NCBI GenBank assembly: GCA_038147195.1 | Contig: JAYQTB010000004.1 | Location: forward strand, 868,001 to 932,000 | Direction: 5' to 3' | DNA length: 64,000 nt | Source of the DNA: Eutrophocola salsuginis | Lineage (GTDB): Bacteria > Pseudomonadota > Gammaproteobacteria > Pseudomonadales > Pseudohongiellaceae | Shown here: positions 1-8,237 of the stretch, in pieces | Layout of the letters: each line of letters starts with the position of its first letter | Position numbering within the stretch: position 1 is the stretch's first letter | Notes under the pieces: generated by a model | What the model saw: only the letters and a program-made list of their open reading frames with translations | What the model was told of the DNA's origin: nothing | Database searches by the model: none | Translations under genes and position numbers: made by a program

Positions 1-176
1 AAATCAGCCTTGCCTTTTACCAGCAGGCATTGAAGGCATCTGGTTACGGCACCATCACCACCGAAATAAAACCCCTGGAGCAGTTCTATTATGCCGAGGA
101 ATATCACCAGCAGTACCTGGCCAAGAATCCGACAGGCTATTGCGGCCTGGGCGGTACCGGTGTCGCCTGTGGCTGA
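1..176 (+). CDS. msrA: Peptide methionine sulfoxide reductase MsrA, C-terminal part
   Basis: Partial gene; its 5' end lies outside the window. Reading from base 3 gives 57 residues and a TGA stop. The tail holds the MsrA features EQFYYAEEYHQQYL and KNPTGYCGLGG, with a resolving-type cysteine in YCG and another cysteine at the penultimate residue. MsrA reduces methionine-S-sulfoxide in proteins back to methionine with thioredoxin as reductant. The catalytic GCFW region is not in the window. The next gene starts 43 bases downstream on the same strand, so the two could be co-transcribed. Confidence 0.88.
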   Translation, partial: ISLAFYQQALKASGYGTITTEIKPLEQFYYAEEYHQQYLAKNPTGYCGLGGTGVACG

Positions 177-219
177 AACCGATCTCCATGGGCCGGTTAG
201 TTTCAGCTAAAATACTCCT

Positions 220-1131
220 ATGAAAGACGTTGCTACCCAGACACTAGTCGTCGCTATTTCCTCAAGGGCCCTGTTCAACCTGGACGAAAGTCACAGGGTC
301 TATGTCAGTGAGGGGGTCGAAGCTTACCGCAAGTACCAGATCGACCACGAGGATGAAGTCCTAGAACCGGGTGACGCCTTCAGCCTGGTCAAGAAACTGC
401 TCAACCTGAATACATTGATAGGCAAGCAGCGTGTGGAAGTCATCTTGTTGTCAAGAAACTCCGCCGACACGGGGCTGCGCATCTTCAATTCCATTGAACA
501 GCATGGCCTTGACATTCAGAAGGCTGCTTTCTGTGGCGGTTCCAGTCCGTACCGTTACATTTCGGCATTCAATTCCCACTTGTTCTTGTCGACCGATGGA
601 CAGGACGTGCGTAAGGCATTAGAAAACGGAATAGCGGCAGCAACTATCCTGAATTCTCGGCAGGCAAACGTGGATGACTACAAATTGCGTTTCGCCTTCG
701 ATGGCGATGCTGTACTTTTTTCGGATGAGGCGGAGAGGATCTACAAGACCCAGGGTCTAGAAGAATTCACTCGTAGCGAAAAATTGGCCGCTAAGGATCC
801 GTTGACGGGAGGGCCGTTTCGTCATTTTTTGGCCGCGCTTCACATGTTGCAGCAGGAATTCGACCCAAACGATTCACCGATTCGGACTTGCCTAGTAACC
901 GCGCGAGCGGCCCCAGCCCACGAGCGCGTCGTGCGAACGTTACGTGAGTGGAAAATCAACATCGATGAATCCCTGTTCCTCGGTGGTGAGGACAAGGGTG
1001 CTTTCCTGCGCGCCTACGATGCGGACGTCTTCTTCGATGACCAACAGGGCCATTGTGAATCCGCCCGCGAACACGTGGCGACTGGCCATGTGCCTCACGG
1101 TATCGCAAATCTGGCTGCAGGAGAATCCTGA
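220..1131 (+). CDS. 5'-nucleotidase of the PF06189 type
   Basis: A 303-residue cytosolic protein without signal peptide, resembling the bacterial 5'-nucleotidase family PF06189, which dephosphorylates nucleoside 5'-monophosphates. Supporting segments are the N-terminal VVAISSRALFNLDESHRVY, the central FDGDAVLFSDEAE (about residues 160-172, a HAD-like acidic motif) and the C-terminal DADVFFDDQQGHCESA. The length is typical of the family. The ATG is preceded by an A-rich stretch with no strong Shine-Dalgarno. It may follow msrA in one transcript; the convergent tauE gene begins 12 bases after its stop. The family call comes from recalled motif similarity; substrate preference is not visible. 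Confidence 0.8.
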   Translation: MKDVATQTLVVAISSRALFNLDESHRVYVSEGVEAYRKYQIDHEDEVLEPGDAFSLVKKLLNLNTLIGKQRVEVILLSRNSADTGLRIFNSIEQHGLDIQKAAFCGGSSPYRYISAFNSHLFLSTDGQDVRKALENGIAAATILNSRQANVDDYKLRFAFDGDAVLFSDEAERIYKTQGLEEFTRSEKLAAKDPLTGGPFRHFLAALHMLQQEFDPNDSPIRTCLVTARAAPAHERVVRTLREWKINIDESLFLGGEDKGAFLRAYDADVFFDDQQGHCESAREHVATGHVPHGIANLAAGES

Positions 1132-1143
1132 CACAGATACTTC

Positions 1144-1962
1144 TCAATGCAGTACAGCGAAATATATCCCTAGCACCAGGAGAGCGCTGACAAGGATGGC
1201 TCTCATTACCTTGTCGGAAAAAAGCGAACCAATATGCGTACCCAGATAGATCCCTGGCAGTGAGCCTGCCAACAGACTTGCAAGCAGCTTGAGGTCTACC
1301 AGCCCATTAGCCAGATAACCCAGTCCCGCTACCAATGTAAGCGGCACGGCATGGGCTATCCCGGTGCCAACAACTGACGATGCTTTCCATTGGGGATAAA
1401 GAAGGAACAGGATGGCTGCGCCGATGGCGCCGGCACCGACAGATGCCATGGTTACGCAGAAACCAAGAATCAGGCCAAGAATGAAGGTCATGATGGCGGT
1501 GTGCTTCTGGGGATAACCGTAGAATGGCGGATCGATGCCGTGATGCACGCCCGGTATCTCACCTGGTGTCAGGCGTCGCTGGATATGTTTCTGAAACCCG
1601 ATTACCAGCGCGGTGAGTACCAGCATGGCCCCCAGTAAAGTTGTTAGCAGGGATTCGTAGTTCTCACTTTCCCCAAGCCCCTGTTTCATAACTAACAGCA
1701 TAAGTGCCATGGAAACCGGAATGCTACCGCCAGCCAGTAGGAACATAGCTTTCCAGTTCACATTCTGCTTGCGGTGATGAAAAAGTGCACCGCTGCTTTT
1801 GGTGATGGCTGCGTAAAGCAGGTCGGTCCCGATGGCTACGGGCGCTGGGTAACCCATTAGGAGCAGAATTGGCGTCATCAGAGACCCACCGCCGACACCG
1901 GTAAGGCCAATGGCAAAGCCAACCAGGCCACCGGAAAAGGTGAGAATTATTAGGTCTAGCAT
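1144..1962 (-). CDS. TauE/SafE-family sulfite/anion exporter
   Basis: A 272-residue integral membrane protein with about eight hydrophobic segments. It has the internal duplication of the TauE/SafE (DUF81) family: an N-terminal repeat around GFAIGLTGVGGGSLMTP and a C-terminal repeat around GFCVTMASVGAGAIGAA, each followed by a conserved GT segment (IGTDLLYA and VGTGIAHA). Family members export sulfite, sulfoacetate or other organosulfur anions. It is divergent from cysB and close to cysH, which supports a role in sulfur metabolism, perhaps relieving sulfite made by CysH; that link is inference. An AT-rich 126-bp spacer separates it from cysB and probably holds both promoters. Confidence 0.85.
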   Translation of the reverse strand: MLDLIILTFSGGLVGFAIGLTGVGGGSLMTPILLLMGYPAPVAIGTDLLYAAITKSSGALFHHRKQNVNWKAMFLLAGGSIPVSMALMLLVMKQGLGESENYESLLTTLLGAMLVLTALVIGFQKHIQRRLTPGEIPGVHHGIDPPFYGYPQKHTAIMTFILGLILGFCVTMASVGAGAIGAAILFLLYPQWKASSVVGTGIAHAVPLTLVAGLGYLANGLVDLKLLASLLAGSLPGIYLGTHIGSLFSDKVMRAILVSALLVLGIYFAVLH

Positions 1963-2088
1963 GCGGTAGGGGAAGTCCCGATTTATGCGGCAAAAATGTC
2001 ACTTTAGTGGAAAAGTTATATTCTAAAAAATAATATTTTGCTATATTTATATAATAAATAATTATATATAATCAGAAAGACATTCCCC
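1963..2088. promoter_or_regulatory. AT-only divergent promoter region between tauE-like gene and cysB
   Basis: About 50 bases (roughly 2019-2070) are almost entirely A and T, with repeated TATATTTATATAAT-like words and short self-complementary stretches such as AATAATTATATATAAT. This lies between two divergent genes and must contain both start signals. LysR regulators commonly bind AT-rich dyads in such spacers and repress their own gene, so autoregulation by CysB is plausible. Several overlapping -10 candidates exist, so I do not assign one. Confidence 0.4.
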
Positions 2089-3060
2089 ATGAAACTCCAG
2101 CAATTACGCTCCTTTTTGGAAGTCGCCCGACAGGACTGCAATATCAGTCGGGCCGCGCAGAACCTCTTTACCTCGCAGCCCGGGATTAGCAAGCAGCTCA
2201 AAACCCTTGAGGAGGAGCTCGGCACCGACCTGTTTATTCGCCATGGCAAGTATTTGAGCGAACTGACACCGGCTGGGGAGAAGATCGCCAAAGAGGCCCG
2301 CAATATCCTGCAGAGGGTGGAAACGATAGGGGCAATTGCTCAGGAATACACCGCCGAAAACGCCGGCTCGCTGGGCATTGCCACGACACATACCCAGTCC
2401 CGATACATCCTGCCCAAGGTCATCAAAGCGTTCATCGAACGATACCCGGACGTCAGCCTGCACATGCATCAGGGGTCACCAATTCAGATTTCCCAGCTGG
2501 CGGCGGACGGCACAGCCGATTTCGCCATTGCTACAGAAGCACTTGAGCTGTTCAGCGACCTGGTGATGATGCCCTGTTTTCACTGGAACCGTTCAATCCT
2601 GGTGCCACGCCACCATCCCCTTTGCCAGGTTTCCCGACTGAGCCTTGCCGATATTGCCGCGCATCCCATCGTGACTTATGTCTATGGCTTTACCGGACGC
2701 TCGAAGCTAGACGAGGCCTTTCGCAAGGCCAGGCTGGAGCCACGGGTGGTGTTTACAGCGGTGGATGCCGACGTCATCAAGACCTACGTGCGCCTTGGGT
2801 TGGGTATCGGTATCCTGGCTAGCATGGCCATAGAGAAGCGCGACGAAGACCTGGTGAGCTTGGATGCGAGCCATCTGTTCGATTACAGCACCACCAGCAT
2901 CGGTTTTCGCCGGGAATCCTTTCTCCGGGGATACATGCTTGAATTCATGGAAATGTTTGCTCCGCATCTGACCCGTGAACGGGTCGAGGCGGCCGTACAA
3001 AGTCGTGACAGGGAGAGCTTACAGGCGGTCTTTGCAGACCTGGAAATTCCGTTAAAGTAG
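2089..3060 (+). CDS. cysB: LysR-type regulator CysB
   Basis: A 323-residue LysR-family regulator very close in length to enterobacterial CysB. The N-terminus has the CysB signature MKLQQLRSFLEV followed by the helix-turn-helix (about residues 15-45, with NLFTSQPGISKQ as recognition region). The rest is a two-lobed effector domain, with THTQSRYILP and GLGIGILASMA as typical CysB segments. CysB activates the cys regulon with O-acetyl- or N-acetylserine as inducer. The start is the ATG after a purine-rich stretch at 2073-2081. cysH ends 6 bases past its stop on the opposite strand, so cysB and cysH are convergent. CysB rather than the related Cbl is the likelier call because of the sulfur neighbours. 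Confidence 0.9.
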   Translation: MKLQQLRSFLEVARQDCNISRAAQNLFTSQPGISKQLKTLEEELGTDLFIRHGKYLSELTPAGEKIAKEARNILQRVETIGAIAQEYTAENAGSLGIATTHTQSRYILPKVIKAFIERYPDVSLHMHQGSPIQISQLAADGTADFAIATEALELFSDLVMMPCFHWNRSILVPRHHPLCQVSRLSLADIAAHPIVTYVYGFTGRSKLDEAFRKARLEPRVVFTAVDADVIKTYVRLGLGIGILASMAIEKRDEDLVSLDASHLFDYSTTSIGFRRESFLRGYMLEFMEMFAPHLTRERVEAAVQSRDRESLQAVFADLEIPLK

Positions 3061-3065
3061 AGTGC

Positions 3066-3857
3066 TTATTCGCCGTTGCTCGCGATGACATTGCCCCGGT
3101 GAAGGCCGCATTCCTTGGAGGTGGCTTCCTCCCACCACCAGCGACCCTCACGTTCGTGTTGTGCTGGGCCTATTGGACGTGTGCAGGGCTCGCAACCGAT
3201 ACTGACGAAACCGCGGTCATGGAGAGGGTTGTAGGGTACGTCAAACACCCGTATATAGTCCCAGACCTGTTTCGAGGTCCAGTTCGCCAGGGGATTGAAT
3301 TTCACCAGTATCTTGTCCTGCCCGAAAGTCGGGTCCAGTTCTGCCACGGGAACCTGTTTTCGAGTGTTGGGGCTTTGGTCCCTTCGTTGTCCGGTAATCC
3401 AGGCATCTAGGGTCGCCAGCCTACGCTTCAGGGGTGCGATTTTGCGGATGCTGCAGCATTCTGTGTGGTCGGTCTCGTAGAAGCTGAAAAGTCCTTTTTC
3501 CCGAACAAAGGCTTCAAGTGTGGCCGTATCAGGGCTTAGGATGTCGATGTTGAGGTCGTAATGCTTCTGGACACGGTCGATGAACTGGTAGGTTTCTGGA
3601 TGGAGACGGCCGGTATCCAGCGTGAAGACATGGACGGGCTTGTTCAGCTTGCTAGCGGCCTTGGTAGCCAGTTCGATCAGGATAACATCTTCCGCACCGC
3701 TGAAGGATATCGCAAGCTGGTCAAATTCCTGCAGGGCCAGACTGATCAGGTCCTTCGGGTCCTTATCTTCATAATCCTTTGCCAGGGCGCTGATCTGTTC
3801 GACGGATAAAGTCACGGGAGCTATGTCGGTGCGTCTCGGTTTTTGCAAAGGGCACAT
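3066..3857 (-). CDS. cysH: Assimilatory adenylyl-sulfate (APS) reductase CysH, 4Fe-4S type
   Basis: A 263-residue adenine-nucleotide alpha-hydrolase-fold protein of sulfate assimilation. Residues 51-57 (SFSGAED) form the PP-loop and DTGR at 81-84 is conserved. The catalytic cysteine is C250 in KECGLH near the C-terminus. A vicinal cysteine pair (C134-C135) and C222/C225 in GCEPC match the four ligands of the 4Fe-4S cluster found in APS reductases and in some PAPS reductases, and absent from the E. coli-type enzyme. I therefore favour direct reduction of APS to sulfite and AMP with thioredoxin. It is convergent with cysB. A shorter start inside the first ten residues cannot be excluded. Confidence 0.92.
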   Translation of the reverse strand: MCPLQKPRRTDIAPVTLSVEQISALAKDYEDKDPKDLISLALQEFDQLAISFSGAEDVILIELATKAASKLNKPVHVFTLDTGRLHPETYQFIDRVQKHYDLNIDILSPDTATLEAFVREKGLFSFYETDHTECCSIRKIAPLKRRLATLDAWITGQRRDQSPNTRKQVPVAELDPTFGQDKILVKFNPLANWTSKQVWDYIRVFDVPYNPLHDRGFVSIGCEPCTRPIGPAQHEREGRWWWEEATSKECGLHRGNVIASNGE

Positions 3858-4024
3858 TGTACAACGCAGCCAGGGGACATGAAATCGCTATTTTTTACAG
3901 GCACTTAGGCTATAAAGTTGAATAGTGTCTCAGACAATGTTCTATGCAGAAAAATTCTTCAAAATTAATGGCTTAAAATACTGCTGTCGCAGTGACATAC
4001 AAAATATAGGTGTTTATGCGCGCC

Positions 4025-4053
4025 TTGGTCACCAACTATGGTGTAGTTATGGT
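4025..4053 (+). promoter_or_regulatory. Candidate sigma70 promoter for thrH
   Basis: TTGGTC (4025-4030) and TATGGT (4048-4053) are separated by 17 bases in the 292-bp spacer between divergent cysH and thrH. The hexamers are only moderate matches. The rest of the spacer (3858-4149) is AT-rich near cysH and holds a small GCGC-T-rich-GCGC dyad around 4104-4118; I see no gene in it. Confidence 0.3.
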
Positions 4054-4149
4054 ACAAGCCAAGCCCTTTGCGTTGCGCCCCTGGTTTGAAACAGGGAGAA
4101 TGGCGCTTTTTTAGCGCAAGGCCTTGCAGTACGCATTAAGGAGAACGAC

Positions 4150-4767
4150 TTGGAAATAGCCTGTCTCGACCTTGAAGGGGTCCTTATTCCGGAAATCTGG
4201 ATCAATTTTGCCGAGAGGACCGGCATCGATGCCCTCAGTGCCACCACACGCGACGTTCCCAATTACGACCAACTTATGCAGCAACGCCTACGGTTGCTCG
4301 ATCAACACAAGCTCGGTTTCCATGAAATCCAGGAAGTTATCAGTGCCATGGCGCCGCTGGACGGCGCGGTCGAGTTCATCGACTGGCTAAAGGAGCGTTT
4401 CCAGGTAGTGATCCTGTCCGATACCTTCTACGAGTTTTCCCAGCCCCTGATGCGGCAACTGGGTTTTCCCACCTTGCTTTGCCATCGCCTAGAAATTGCC
4501 GACGACGGCAGGGTGGTTGATTACAAGATCCGCCAGAAAGATCCCAAGCGACAATCAGTGAAAGCCTTTCACGCGCTCAATTACCGAGTTATCGCGGCCG
4601 GCGATTCGTACAATGACACCACTATGCTGAGCGAAGCAGACCAGGGCATTCTGTTCATGGCACCCGATAACGTGGTTGAGGAGTTTCCGCAGTTTCCCGC
4701 AGTATTTAGCTATCAAGACCTGAAACAAGAATTCATCAAGGCCAGCAACAGAGCATTAACACCCTGA
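4150..4767 (+). CDS. thrH: ThrH: phosphoserine phosphatase / homoserine phosphotransferase
   Basis: A 205-residue HAD-superfamily enzyme matching Pseudomonas-type ThrH. Motif I is CLDLEGVLIPEIW with nucleophile Asp7, a variant with Glu two residues later that is typical of ThrH. Motif III/IV is AAGDSYNDTTML (about residues 155-166). ThrH dephosphorylates phosphoserine and can transfer the phosphate to homoserine, linking serine and threonine synthesis. The start is a TTG at 4150, supported by AAGGAG at 4138-4143 with good spacing; no nearby ATG fits as well. Its 3' end overlaps the convergent nudL by 12 bases. Confidence 0.9.
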   Translation: MEIACLDLEGVLIPEIWINFAERTGIDALSATTRDVPNYDQLMQQRLRLLDQHKLGFHEIQEVISAMAPLDGAVEFIDWLKERFQVVILSDTFYEFSQPLMRQLGFPTLLCHRLEIADDGRVVDYKIRQKDPKRQSVKAFHALNYRVIAAGDSYNDTTMLSEADQGILFMAPDNVVEEFPQFPAVFSYQDLKQEFIKASNRALTP

Positions 4768-5343
4768 GCCATCCTGCAGCAGCCTGGCCAGATTCCTGAG
4801 CATCTTGGCCGTGGCACCCCAAATGTAATAATCCCCATAATTTAGGTAGTAAAACTGCCTTCGTATGCCGTCCCGTTCAAGAGAGTCCTCCCTGTAAAGT
4901 GATAGATCGCTAACGATGGATATCGGTATGGAGAAGATCTCATCCACTTCATCTGGATTGGGTTGCAGGACCGGTTGTCGGTCTGACACGGCTAGGACAG
5001 GGGCAACCGCAAAGCCTGAAGGCAGCAATGTCACTTCCAGGATTCCCAGAATGTCGATTTCGTTGTCATTAAGGTTGATCTCTTCTCGTGCCTCACGCAA
5101 GGCGGTATGCACAGGATCACGATCGTCGGCCTCAATACTGCCACCGGGAAAACTGATCTGGCCGGCGTGAGTGGGCAGATGTTGCGTACGTCGTGTCAAA
5201 ACGATGTGGGATTCAAGCTCACTAGGATAGGCAAGAATCAGCACAGAGGCCAATCGGTGGTCGGCGCGGTAGTCATTGAGTGTATGATCGGTATTGAGGC
5301 GGGCCCCCAGTTCGCGCAGTCTTGCAATCGAGTAATCGCCCAT
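4756..5343 (-). CDS. nudL: Nudix hydrolase, CoA pyrophosphatase (NudL-like)
   Basis: With the ATG at 5343 the protein has 195 residues, near the 192 of E. coli NudL. It carries the Nudix box as GGSIEADDRDPVHTALREA plus REEINL (about residues 67-91). Just upstream is the CoA-Nudix signature, here TRRTQHLPTHAGQISFPGG, which distinguishes CoA pyrophosphatases from other Nudix enzymes. The reaction splits CoA into phosphopantetheine and 3',5'-ADP. An in-frame extension to 5424 exists but would overlap pabB; the chosen start lies 10 bases after the pabB stop. It is the last gene of the pabB transcript and converges on thrH. Confidence 0.87.
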   Translation of the reverse strand: MGDYSIARLRELGARLNTDHTLNDYRADHRLASVLILAYPSELESHIVLTRRTQHLPTHAGQISFPGGSIEADDRDPVHTALREAREEINLNDNEIDILGILEVTLLPSGFAVAPVLAVSDRQPVLQPNPDEVDEIFSIPISIVSDLSLYREDSLERDGIRRQFYYLNYGDYYIWGATAKMLRNLARLLQDGSGC

Positions 5344-5353
5344 AGACTTCGGT

Positions 5354-6754
5354 TCAAATCCCGGCACGTAAGGCATCCAGGAACAGGGAAATCTTGTCCA
5401 ATGATTCCTGGTATTCCTGCTCACCCACTGAGTCGGCTACGACTCCGCCACCGCCCCAGCAATGGATTTTTCTGCCATCTTTGACGAGAGTGCGAATGCA
5501 GATGTTGCTGTCCATGTTGCCGCCGAAATCTATCCAGGCGAATGCCCCGCAATAGACGGAACGCACAACGGTTTCAAGCTCGTTGATGATTTCCATGGCG
5601 CGGATTTTTGGGGTGCCCGTAATAGAGCCACCCGGGAATCCCGCTTGCAGGAGGTTAAATACTTCCCGGGCATCGGCGAGCATACCAGTAATGGTACTGA
5701 CGAGGTGGTGTACGTTGGTGAAGCTCTGAGTTTCGAAAAGGTTAGAAACTGAAATGCTGCCAGTTCTGCAGACGCGCCCAAGGTCATTACGCAGCAGGTC
5801 CACGATCATCAGATTTTCCGCACGGTCCTTAAGGCTGGTTTCGAGCTCAGTTTTGTTTTGTAGGTCGATCGCGGGATTAGGATTGCGAGGCCGCGTGCCT
5901 TTGATGGGCTGTGTCATCACCTGGCGATCTTTCACATGCAGAAACCGCTCCGGGGAAAATGACAGGACCGCGTTGTCACCATCTTCCATGAATGCAGCAA
6001 AAGGTGCTTTGGCGATAGTCTGGAGCCGCGTGAAGGCTGTATAGGGATCGCCGTGACAGTCTGCAGTGAAGCGTTGAGTCAAGTTTACCTGGTAGCAGTC
6101 ACCGGCAAGTATGTAATCGATGACACGCTGGTAGGCAGCCTGATAGGCAGCGCGGCTGTAATTGGAGGTGAAATCTCCGTCCAGAGTAAAACTTTCGGAA
6201 ACCTTGCCTGCGCCGGCCAGAGACTCGGCAATTTCGTCCCGAGTAGTTTGCGGACACGCATCACGGATGACCAGGCTGGTCACCTGCTTCTCATGATCAA
6301 TGACGATGACCCAGGAATAAATGCCGACCAGCATGTCTGGGAGGGAAATATCCCGGGCGCGTTCGTCAGTAATGCGGTAATTACCATGCAACAGCTCGTA
6401 ACCGAAATAACCTATAGCACCACCGGTAAACGGCATGTCGGCGGTGGCATGCGATCTTGCTTCCAGTGGAAAGTGATCAGACAGTACTGCAAAAGGATTA
6501 CCGTCTATGTTCGATTCTGTGCCTGACTGGTTGGCCCGGGTGGAATAGCCGTGTGTCCTTAATATTGTATCAGGTGCCGCGGTCAGGTATTCAAAGCGGG
6601 TATCCTTTCGTGAACGGTCGTTGCCGCTTGCAAGCAGGACCGGTAGGGGCAAATGCCGCAGTTTCTTGAATAGAGGATACGGTGTCGGTTCGTAGGGCAG
6701 GGGCGTCACCGAGTAGGGGATACCGTCTGCCTGCCTGAGTGCTTTAGTGTTCAA
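5354..6754 (-). CDS. pabB: Aminodeoxychorismate synthase component I PabB
   Basis: A 466-residue chorismate-utilising enzyme of folate synthesis that makes 4-amino-4-deoxychorismate with a PabA glutaminase partner. PIKGT at residues 283-287 has the lysine diagnostic of PabB; the equivalent in anthranilate synthase TrpE is PIAGT. Other chorismate-fold segments are GDCYQVNLTQRF (about 218-229), RAENLMIVDLLRNDLGRV and GGSITGTPKIRAMEII. The length matches E. coli PabB (453). No pabA lies in the window, but the downstream-acting lyase pabC does (19986-20813). It sits 9 bases after tusE on the same strand, so it may be read through from the tus genes. Confidence 0.94.
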   Translation of the reverse strand: MNTKALRQADGIPYSVTPLPYEPTPYPLFKKLRHLPLPVLLASGNDRSRKDTRFEYLTAAPDTILRTHGYSTRANQSGTESNIDGNPFAVLSDHFPLEARSHATADMPFTGGAIGYFGYELLHGNYRITDERARDISLPDMLVGIYSWVIVIDHEKQVTSLVIRDACPQTTRDEIAESLAGAGKVSESFTLDGDFTSNYSRAAYQAAYQRVIDYILAGDCYQVNLTQRFTADCHGDPYTAFTRLQTIAKAPFAAFMEDGDNAVLSFSPERFLHVKDRQVMTQPIKGTRPRNPNPAIDLQNKTELETSLKDRAENLMIVDLLRNDLGRVCRTGSISVSNLFETQSFTNVHHLVSTITGMLADAREVFNLLQAGFPGGSITGTPKIRAMEIINELETVVRSVYCGAFAWIDFGGNMDSNICIRTLVKDGRKIHCWGGGGVVADSVGEQEYQESLDKISLFLDALRAGI

Positions 6755-6763
6755 TGGCAGGGG

Positions 6764-7111
6764 TCAGGGGCAATGGGTTGGTCTAGGCAGTCCGGCTATT
6801 TTACTGGCAATCAAAGCCGGATACTCGGGAAATAGCGTCATCAGGTACATACTGGTGCCTTTGTCGGCCCCGAAGCGGGTTTTCATCTGCCTGACCAGTA
6901 CACGCATCATCGGCGATAGGCCATGTTCGGCATGGAATTCACGCAGCAAGTTGATGACTTCCCAGTGCGCGGTAGTCAGGACGATGTTCTCCCGGGTGGC
7001 CAGGATATCAGCGACTGCAGGCGTCCAGTCGGCCAAGTCTTCGAGATAGCCTTCCTTGTCGAGGCGGATGTCCTTGTCGGGAATTCGTAAAGTGTCGGGC
7101 ATGGTAGGCAA
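6764..7111 (-). CDS. tusE: Sulfurtransferase TusE
   Basis: A 115-residue DsrC/TusE family protein that accepts persulfide sulfur from TusBCD and passes it to MnmA for 2-thiolation of tRNA wobble uridine. The C-terminal arm ends IAGLPRPTHCP with the conserved penultimate cysteine. The second cysteine about ten residues upstream, needed in dissimilatory DsrC, is absent, which marks it as TusE. Conserved core segments are DKEGYLEDLADW and TAHWEVINLLREF. An alternative start at the fourth residue (MPDTLRIPD) is possible. It lies just after tusB in the order D-C-B-E. Confidence 0.93.
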   Translation of the reverse strand: MPTMPDTLRIPDKDIRLDKEGYLEDLADWTPAVADILATRENIVLTTAHWEVINLLREFHAEHGLSPMMRVLVRQMKTRFGADKGTSMYLMTLFPEYPALIASKIAGLPRPTHCP

Positions 7112-7122
7112 TGGATTAAGTA

Positions 7123-7410
7123 TCAGCCCCAGCTGATAACCTTTTCGGCTGCTGCGGCCAGCGCGACGAAATTCTGCCAGTTAACGGCCTTGAATTCTGG
7201 CAGCATTGTCGCAGACAGCCCGCGGACCGCCAAATCATCTTCAAGTACACAAAGGTTATACCCGTCGAATTCCTCCCAATGCCTGGCAGACTCACTTACA
7301 ACGGCGGCGTAGGCGGCCTCTTCTATCAACAGTATCGTATCGCCCGGAGTGGCCAGCGCCATGCACCTGGCAAGGCATGGGGCGATCTTGTTTACAGTAT
7401 GAAGGATCAT
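7123..7410 (-). CDS. tusB: Sulfur relay protein TusB
   Basis: A 95-residue DsrH/TusB family protein with the short Rossmann-like fold of the TusBCD hexamer. MILHTVNKIA, TILLIEEAAYAAV and VCVLEDDLAVRG-like segments (here LCVLEDDLAVRGL) are characteristic. TusB has a structural role in the complex that relays sulfur to TusE. Its start codon shares its last base with the tusC stop, so translation is probably coupled. No independent promoter is visible. Confidence 0.9.
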   Translation of the reverse strand: MILHTVNKIAPCLARCMALATPGDTILLIEEAAYAAVVSESARHWEEFDGYNLCVLEDDLAVRGLSATMLPEFKAVNWQNFVALAAAAEKVISWG

Positions 7411-7775
7411 TAGAACACCAGTACCTGATCGGCGTGATTTACCAGCTCACTCAGTTTGGCATCATCGATGGTGGTTACCGTAACAGGCACAGTGGCTGCA
7501 TCGATACCAAAACGTCGTGCGGAATCCTCATGCAGGTAAACATTCTTCACTTCGTAAAGGGCCAGGGCAGGAATCATTTTACCCACATTCTTGGGGCCGT
7601 CGTGGACACTTTCCTGTCCGGGCTGCAATTGCAGGACACCGGCATCGACAAAAACCATGCTGACGACCTTTTCGAAGGCGGCAGCGGTTAGGGCAACATC
7701 CATCGCGGCACGGGCCGACTGACTGGCATATGGTGCACTGGAAGAAAGAACGAGCAGGTAGCGGCAATCGGACAT
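7410..7775 (-). CDS. tusC: Sulfur relay protein TusC
   Basis: A 121-residue DsrF/TusC family protein. The SDCRYLLVLSSSAPYAS N-terminus, the VSMVFVDAGVLQLQPGQ segment and the VKNVYLHEDSARRFGI segment match TusC proteins. It forms the TusBCD complex with its neighbours and contributes structurally to sulfur transfer. It lies 9 bases after tusD and overlaps tusB by one base, in the canonical order D-C-B. Confidence 0.92.
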   Translation of the reverse strand: MSDCRYLLVLSSSAPYASQSARAAMDVALTAAAFEKVVSMVFVDAGVLQLQPGQESVHDGPKNVGKMIPALALYEVKNVYLHEDSARRFGIDAATVPVTVTTIDDAKLSELVNHADQVLVF

Positions 7776-7784
7776 GGTTGAGAA

Positions 7785-8177
7785 TCAGGAAACAAAGTTA
7801 ACGACACGATCTGCCTGGTTTAGCGCATCAACTAACTGGCCGATACCGCTGATTTTGAAGCTGGGCAGCAGATTGTGTCCATCCTTGTCATAACGGACAG
7901 CCTCACCGGCATCGAGCAGGCCGTGCTTTAGCGCCGATGCGGCACAGACCACCGCGTCAAGCTGGTGCTTGTCGATCAGGGCCAGCCAGCGTTTCGGTAT
8001 ATCGATTTCATCCTGTGGTGCCACGGCGAAGGCGGAAGCGTTATGAACACCATCCTGGAAAAAGAATAATCGGTATATATCATGGCCGCTGTCGACTACA
8101 GCCTCGGCAAATTTCAATGCGGTCAAGGATGCCGTGGAAGACCAGGGTGCGCCGTTGATGATAATGAAAAATTTCAT
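7785..8177 (-). CDS. tusD: Sulfurtransferase TusD
   Basis: A 130-residue DsrE/TusD protein, the catalytic subunit of TusBCD. The N-terminus MKFFIIINGAPWSS and the segment FFFQDGVHNAS are conserved, and the active-site cysteine is in VVCAASALKHGL. It receives persulfide sulfur from TusA and passes it to TusE. It is the first gene of tusDCBE(-pabB-nudL). A strong terminator for yccA lies immediately upstream (8189-8217), leaving only about 10 bases before the ATG, so the tus promoter may lie within or before the terminator, or expression may depend on read-through from yccA. Confidence 0.93.
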   Translation of the reverse strand: MKFFIIINGAPWSSTASLTALKFAEAVVDSGHDIYRLFFFQDGVHNASAFAVAPQDEIDIPKRWLALIDKHQLDAVVCAASALKHGLLDAGEAVRYDKDGHNLLPSFKISGIGQLVDALNQADRVVNFVS

Positions 8178-8188
8178 TTGCCAAATAA

Positions 8189-8217
8189 AAAAGCCCTACA
8201 GGTCATGCAGGGCTTTT
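8189..8217 (-). terminator. Rho-independent terminator after yccA
   Basis: AAAAGCCCT (8189-8197) pairs with AGGGCTTTT (8209-8217) around an 11-base loop. On the minus strand the stem is followed by TTAT. It lies 20 bases after the yccA stop and just before the tusD start. Confidence 0.75.
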
Positions 8218-8237
8218 CCGATTATATCCTGGCAGGT

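Noticed and set aside
4025..4060. CTATGGT/TTATGGT direct repeat before thrH as an operator
   Set aside because: Two short near-copies only; chance is likely in an AT-rich spacer.
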